DNA of 64,000 nucleotides from Novosphingobium sp. JCM 18896. GTDB taxonomy: Bacteria; Pseudomonadota; Alphaproteobacteria; Sphingomonadales; Sphingomonadaceae. The notes beneath the pieces were generated by a model that was not told where the DNA came from, ran no database searches, and saw only the letters and a program-made list of their open reading frames with translations. This document shows, piece after piece, positions 60,245-64,000 of the stretch (its first letter is position 1; every line of letters starts with the position of its first letter). Location of the stretch: positions 62,001-126,000 of the forward strand of contig NZ_JAPCZF010000010.1 of assembly GCF_025938095.1 (NCBI RefSeq). The letters run 5' to 3'. A program made the translations under genes and the position numbers.

Positions 60245-61054
60245 ATGACGGGATCAGGTTCCTTTTCCGAACGCCACGGCTTTCAAGGGGGCGACGCCGC
60301 GATCACGATTCGTGAGGACGCTCCCGAGGAAGTCCGTGCCGCCGTATTGATGCTAGGATATGCCGCTGGCCTCGGCCCAAGCGCAATGCGTGACCTTGTT
60401 TGCGAAGTCCTGTTGAAGCGGCCGGATCAGAACAATTGGTCACCAAGCAATATCGAACGCGAAGTCCATGGACTCATCGACGATGCGCCTTGGTACAAGA
60501 TCTACGACATCGCCGAGCGCGTTTACGCTGCTATCGGGCGGGACGACTACACCGGCACGCGGCAGGGGGACTATGCTCGGCGCCTGACCCAGCTTTTCCG
60601 CGAACTGGGCGTCGGTTGGCAGATGGACGATGGCCGCATTGTCGTTCGCGGGTCAGAAGCCTTTACCCTGGCGACCCGTGATGCGGTCTCGATCATGCAG
60701 CAAGCAGGCAAGCCGACGGCGGCAAACGAGGTCCATGAAGCCCTGAAGGACATTTCCCGCCGACCCGCCGCGGATGTCACCGGCGCGATCCAACACGCCA
60801 TGGCCGCGCTTGAATGCGTCGCGCGGGAAATCGACAATAGCTCGGACACGCTTGGAAAGATCATCGGGCGGTTAGGCGTTCCCGCGCCACTGGACGGCGC
60901 GCTGCACCAGCTTTGGGGCTTCGCCTCGCAACAGGGCCGCCATATCCAGGAAGGACGTGACCCCACTTTCGAGGAAGCCGAGCTGGTGGTGACGGTCGCA
61001 TCGGCTGTCAGCGTCTATCTTCTACGCCGTCATGCGCGCGGTGTAGCAACGTGA
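60245..61054 (+). CDS. AbiJ N-terminal-domain-type protein, candidate defence sensor/effector
   Basis: A 269-aa protein starting FSERHGF (AbiJ_NTD4-like), with downstream family features (WSPSNIEREVHGLIDDAPWY, then KIYDIAERVYAAIG). The C-terminal half (from about 160) is helical: RPAADVTGAIQHAMAALECV, then AREIDNSSDTLGKIIGRLGV, recalling Abi-associated helical (HEPN-like) domains. AbiJ-type proteins take part in abortive infection. Its stop overlaps the next start (GTGA), and the divergent AbiE operon lies beyond the shared operator. The exact domain name is from memory. Confidence 0.7.
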   Translation: MTGSGSFSERHGFQGGDAAITIREDAPEEVRAAVLMLGYAAGLGPSAMRDLVCEVLLKRPDQNNWSPSNIEREVHGLIDDAPWYKIYDIAERVYAAIGRDDYTGTRQGDYARRLTQLFRELGVGWQMDDGRIVVRGSEAFTLATRDAVSIMQQAGKPTAANEVHEALKDISRRPAADVTGAIQHAMAALECVAREIDNSSDTLGKIIGRLGVPAPLDGALHQLWGFASQQGRHIQEGRDPTFEEAELVVTVASAVSVYLLRRHARGVAT

Positions 61055-61974
61055 CATCTTCCAATCCTCCCGCGAAACACCATTACATCCCGGAGTTCTT
61101 GCTCGCGCAGTGGGCGGTGAATGAGGGCAAACTCTGGCGTTTCCTCAGCTCAATCCCCGGCAAGATCGTCGAAAAGGCCGTGGCTCCGGCTGAGATCGGA
61201 TATGAGAAATACCTCTACGAGACGCCGGGTCTACCTCCGGAGCAAGCCCAGCAGATCGAGCAATATTTCATGTCCCCGCTCGATTCCATGGCGGCCGACG
61301 CCCACAAGCTCTTGCTTGCGGGCAAGGCCCACAAAATGCCGCAGAAGGAGCGAAGCGCATGGAGTCGCTTCGTTATGTCACTGTGGTTCCGCACGCCGGC
61401 AGGGTTGGCCTATTTCAAGGAAGCCATGGGCTTGATCCTCAAAGCCCGCGATGAGCCGCTGAACGCACGATACGACGAGGTAAAGCAGGACGGCTATCCC
61501 GATACCTTGGAAGACGTCATTGCCATGCTCGGGCCGGAGTTTTCTGAGCAAATTGCAATGCGGCTGTTCCGCAAGATGAGCGACGACCCGAAGAACGGGC
61601 TGCGGCTCAACAACATGCAGTGGTTCGTTCTCGAAGCGGCCGGCCGACCGTTGCTGATCTCCGACGCCGCCCTTCAGCACTCGCAGGCACCGATCTTCTC
61701 GCACAATGGCTACATCACGCTTCCGATCGCGCCCGAAAAGCTGTTCGTCGCGGTCAATCAGATCGCTGTAGCCCAGGCGATCGACGCAATTCCGCGTCGC
61801 GACCTCGTCGGGCAAGTCAACCGTGCCGTCGTTCGGCGCGCCGCCATTTTCGTCGGCGCGCCCGATCGGTCGCAAGACACCTTCATCCGCGACAATTTCG
61901 GAAAGGATGAAAATCACACGCTGATACGCGGCCTGGCCGAGAAGTATCGCATCGATGCGGGCGCGTCCGCATGA
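61051..61974 (+). CDS. DUF4238 domain protein
   Basis: A 307-aa protein with the DUF4238 start (KHHYIPEFLLAQWAVNEGKL) and the later signature QWFVLEAAGRPLLISDAALQ. The family is found in defence neighbourhoods; a nuclease role has been suggested but not settled. GTG start at 61051 inside the AbiJ-like stop; its own stop overlaps the ATG of the third gene. Confidence 0.85.
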   Translation: MTSSNPPAKHHYIPEFLLAQWAVNEGKLWRFLSSIPGKIVEKAVAPAEIGYEKYLYETPGLPPEQAQQIEQYFMSPLDSMAADAHKLLLAGKAHKMPQKERSAWSRFVMSLWFRTPAGLAYFKEAMGLILKARDEPLNARYDEVKQDGYPDTLEDVIAMLGPEFSEQIAMRLFRKMSDDPKNGLRLNNMQWFVLEAAGRPLLISDAALQHSQAPIFSHNGYITLPIAPEKLFVAVNQIAVAQAIDAIPRRDLVGQVNRAVVRRAAIFVGAPDRSQDTFIRDNFGKDENHTLIRGLAEKYRIDAGASA

Positions 61975-62804
61975 CCGGCCGCGCCAACCTCATAGACGTG
62001 TGGAACGTCGAAACCTTCGACCCGGAGCTGCGCGGCGATCTCGACGCTCACGCCGAGCTATTTCACGATTATTTCGTCACATCGCGGCGACAGTGGCTTG
62101 AACGTGAAGCCTCCGATCATACCGGCCCCTGTCCGCGCAATCCTCATGCCGGCGAATTCATCTGGGTAACCGAACACATCATGGGCTTGATGGAGAAACG
62201 GACGATCCGAGCCTGGCACTATACGCGCATGACCGACGCCGAGATCGACTCCATCCGCAAAACCGGAATCTACCTCTCGACCCTGAACACCATTCGCGAG
62301 CGCTTCGACAGGCAGGTCGCTGTCGGCACATTCGCCCAGGACATCGCCGATCGGCTTTTCGCCGATAGCCCGTTTCAGCACGAGCAACTCGGATCGAGAT
62401 CCGACAAGTTCTGGATGGTCTCGCATCCCCTCGAGATCGAGGACAGTGGCGTTGAGCTGCTGCTCGAAAGCTGGGGCGGCGAATCCGCCTATTTCTGGCA
62501 GCGCGATCCGGCCCTCCAAGCGCTCCTCAAGACGATCGGCCGACCACGAGTGCTGGAAATCGCGATGCCGCTCATCCATTCTCGTCACGCCTACTCGGCG
62601 GCGGAATCTGTCGTAGCGACCTATGCGCGGACGCTCGATTGCCGCCCTGACAAGGAGGCGTTCGACCTATATACGCATCAACCTCTGACTGCTGATCATC
62701 TGCTCGCCGTCCACAGTGATGGCGAAGCGAGCTTCGCTGCCATGGCGCGCGGCTATCCGGTGGGCTACGTCGATGTCGGCTTTGCTGGCGCCTTCGACGA
62801 GTAA
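61971..62804 (+). CDS. Unknown 277-aa protein, third gene of the candidate defence operon
   Basis: No certain family. The segment RAWHYTRMTDAEIDSIRKTG, then IYLSTL, and later ESWGGESAYFWQ, resembles the HYT...LS...GGE layout of some ADP-ribosyltransferase-fold proteins, but this is a weak visual match. It overlaps the DUF4238 gene by 4 bases. A short convergent gap separates it from the HEPN-like gene. Confidence 0.55.
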   Translation: MTGRANLIDVWNVETFDPELRGDLDAHAELFHDYFVTSRRQWLEREASDHTGPCPRNPHAGEFIWVTEHIMGLMEKRTIRAWHYTRMTDAEIDSIRKTGIYLSTLNTIRERFDRQVAVGTFAQDIADRLFADSPFQHEQLGSRSDKFWMVSHPLEIEDSGVELLLESWGGESAYFWQRDPALQALLKTIGRPRVLEIAMPLIHSRHAYSAAESVVATYARTLDCRPDKEAFDLYTHQPLTADHLLAVHSDGEASFAAMARGYPVGYVDVGFAGAFDE

Positions 62805-62817
62805 CGCCATCACGCCA

Positions 62818-63357
62818 CTACAATAGTCCGTGTTTGTCCAGAAACGGCGCGACCGTGTCGGATAAAGGTTTGCCCGGACAGATCATCGAAAAAGCCGTGA
62901 GCGCGTGGATGATGGCGCCGTCCGGGTTGAAATCGCTTTCGTCGAGCGTCGCCAGCGGGTCGCGCTGAGCGTGTTTCAGAAAATTGAACGGCCGAATGAT
63001 ATAGCCGATCAGGTTGCGTCGTTCATCGGCGGTCAGGTTTATGGTGAGGTCTCCGGCTTCCTTGACTTCACCCGCCTCGATGCCGCCGATGACCTTGGCG
63101 ATCAGCGAGTCCATCTCGGCATTGGTCGGCAAGGTGATCGGCTCGCCCTTGATCTTGGCCGATGCGGCGGCGAAGACCCCGAGTTTGAGAACCTTCGCAA
63201 TATAGTCATCACCGGACTTCTCGATCAGCTCGCGCAACAGGTTCAGTGCCGACGAGGCTACTACGTGGATCGCGAGCGGGTCATCGCCGCGATCTGACAT
63301 CGCGATGGCGCTGACAATCATCCGTTCCGCTGCAGTCGGTTTGTCGATAGCTAACAC
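62818..63357 (-). CDS. HEPN-like hypothetical protein
   Basis: A 179-aa helical protein. The segment RPFNFLKHAQRDPLATLDES follows a pattern known from uncharacterised helical proteins with an NF(L/F)KHA.RDP motif, and PLAIHVVASSALNLLRELIE is a helix typical of them. HEPN-like identity is an inference. GTG at 63357. It diverges from the PD-(D/E)xK-like gene at 63403 with only 45 bases between, so it may be a regulatory partner. Confidence 0.6.
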   Translation of the reverse strand: MLAIDKPTAAERMIVSAIAMSDRGDDPLAIHVVASSALNLLRELIEKSGDDYIAKVLKLGVFAAASAKIKGEPITLPTNAEMDSLIAKVIGGIEAGEVKEAGDLTINLTADERRNLIGYIIRPFNFLKHAQRDPLATLDESDFNPDGAIIHALTAFSMICPGKPLSDTVAPFLDKHGLL

Positions 63358-63402
63358 GCGGCGATTCCTTTGAGCTTCAACACGCTCTCGCTAAGTAGAC
63401 AT

Positions 63403-64000
63403 ATGTTCGCTGTCGATCCTTCAGAAATCCAACATCTGGATGGGCTGCAATTGGTCCGGTTGCTGCGCGTCTTGCTCTATGCCGAAGCCCGGAAGGCCGA
63501 TGTTCCGCTGCGAAACGTCGATGTACCCCTTCAAATTACCATCGCGGACGGTGGCCAGGACGCGATCGTCCAATGGCAGGATGGTGAGGAGGCCACCGAC
63601 TATTTTCCCGGGCGTGACGTCGTATTCCAGTGCAAGGCCACCGATCACGGCGACGCGCAGTGGAAGAAAGAGGTTTGGACGAAAAAGTCGCAGCGCAAGA
63701 GAGTCAAAGTTCTGAATGAGGCCGTCGCTGCGGTGCTCGAACGCGGTGGCAGCTACGTCGGCGTAACGGCCACACCGCTCGTTGGCTCCAAAGCTGATGA
63801 TCGCGCTGCGGCAATCAAAGAAGGCATCCGCGCGGCGGGCGGCGATCCGGCGAAGCTGGCCGCGGTTCAGGTCTATGACGGCAACAAACTTGCCGCATGG
63901 GCAAGTTCACACCCCGCTGTCGCTCTGTGGGTGAAGGAGCAAAAAGCCGGCGTCCCGTTCGCGGGCTTCGCAACCCTCGATCAGTGGGGCAAGCGCGCTG
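63403..64000 (+). CDS. PD-(D/E)xK-like nuclease-domain protein, 5' part only
   Basis: An open frame from ATG at 63403 to the window edge (199 codons seen). Residues about 15-80 carry the outline of a restriction-endonuclease-like fold: E28 in LLYAEARK, D49-D53 in ADGGQDAIVQW, and QxK at 76-78 in VVFQCKA, followed by a basic helix (QWKKEVWTKKSQRKR). The combination DGG.D and FQ(C)KA is typical of N-terminal nuclease domains of large defence proteins, including STAND/NACHT ATPases. What follows beyond residue 199 cannot be seen. Function as a defence effector is an inference from motif and neighbours. Confidence 0.7.
   Translation, partial: MFAVDPSEIQHLDGLQLVRLLRVLLYAEARKADVPLRNVDVPLQITIADGGQDAIVQWQDGEEATDYFPGRDVVFQCKATDHGDAQWKKEVWTKKSQRKRVKVLNEAVAAVLERGGSYVGVTATPLVGSKADDRAAAIKEGIRAAGGDPAKLAAVQVYDGNKLAAWASSHPAVALWVKEQKAGVPFAGFATLDQWGKRA

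Noticed and set aside
1-64000. tRNA, rRNA, riboswitch or integrase/att sites
   Set aside because: None could be recognised by eye. Absence should be confirmed with tRNAscan-SE and Infernal/Rfam; a hit would overturn this.

Overview
The window reads as a high-GC alphaproteobacterium, most likely a sphingomonad (Sphingobium/Novosphingobium/Sphingomonas group). This rests on overall base composition and gene families: a MucR/Ros regulator with a long Lys/Ala tail, an imuA-imuB-dnaE2 mutagenesis cassette behind an alphaproteobacterial GAAC-N7-GAAC SOS box, GGAAC-N16/17-(C)GTT promoters of the EcfG general stress type, and an F-type conjugation operon of the kind carried by sphingomonad plasmids. 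These are inferences from gene content; no rRNA, tRNA or replication initiator gene was recognised, so chromosome versus megaplasmid cannot be decided here.

Layout. (1) 1-3.0 kb: an XRE-cupin regulator, a dipeptide epimerase and a divergent Leu/Phe/Val-type dehydrogenase, with the same ~34-bp operator-like element at the left edge and in the divergent promoter. (2) 3.3-9.3 kb: a GNAT-like protein followed by a 735-aa coiled-coil/two-TM protein of unknown function, convergent with an MHYT-PAS-GGDEF-EAL protein; a 20-bp perfect inverted repeat spans the last codons of the 735-aa gene and the stop region of its neighbour. (3) 9.3-14.8 kb: an IS5-family remnant, a LuxR-type regulator, an outer-membrane barrel, and a stress-type group (DUF2383 protein, PRC-barrel, cation:proton antiporter). 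(4) 14.9-21.1 kb: the SOS mutasome imuA-imuB-dnaE2. (5) 21-29 kb: small accessory genes, a DUF3606 operon, a frameshifted SRAP protein, MucR, a thermonuclease-like gene flanked by a duplicated gene tail, a frameshifted methyltransferase, a candidate small RNA and a HigBA toxin-antitoxin operon. (6) 29-36 kb: a class II UvrA, small hypotheticals, a lipoprotein, and a thermonuclease-alkB-orf-xth repair group.

(7) 36.5-57.1 kb: two convergent GntR/FCD-like regulators, a small membrane protein, then a 20-gene leftward operon encoding a near-complete F-type type IV secretion system (pilin, L, E, K, B, DsbC/TrbB, V, C, orf, TrbI, S26 peptidase, W, orf, U, TrbC, N, orf, F, H, G). Most genes overlap by 1-8 bases. 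No relaxase or coupling protein is present. Immediately upstream of the pilin gene lies an array of seven direct repeats spaced 21-23 bp, most carrying a CACC-N4-GGTG dyad.

(8) 57.5-64 kb: two unknown genes, then a defence island: an AbiEi/AbiEii pair with its own inverted-repeat operator, a divergent tight three-gene operon (AbiJ N-terminal-type protein, DUF4238 protein, unknown 277-aa protein), a HEPN-like protein, and a gene running off the right edge that starts with a PD-(D/E)xK-like nuclease domain. The three-gene operon and the truncated nuclease gene are the best candidates for an undescribed system.
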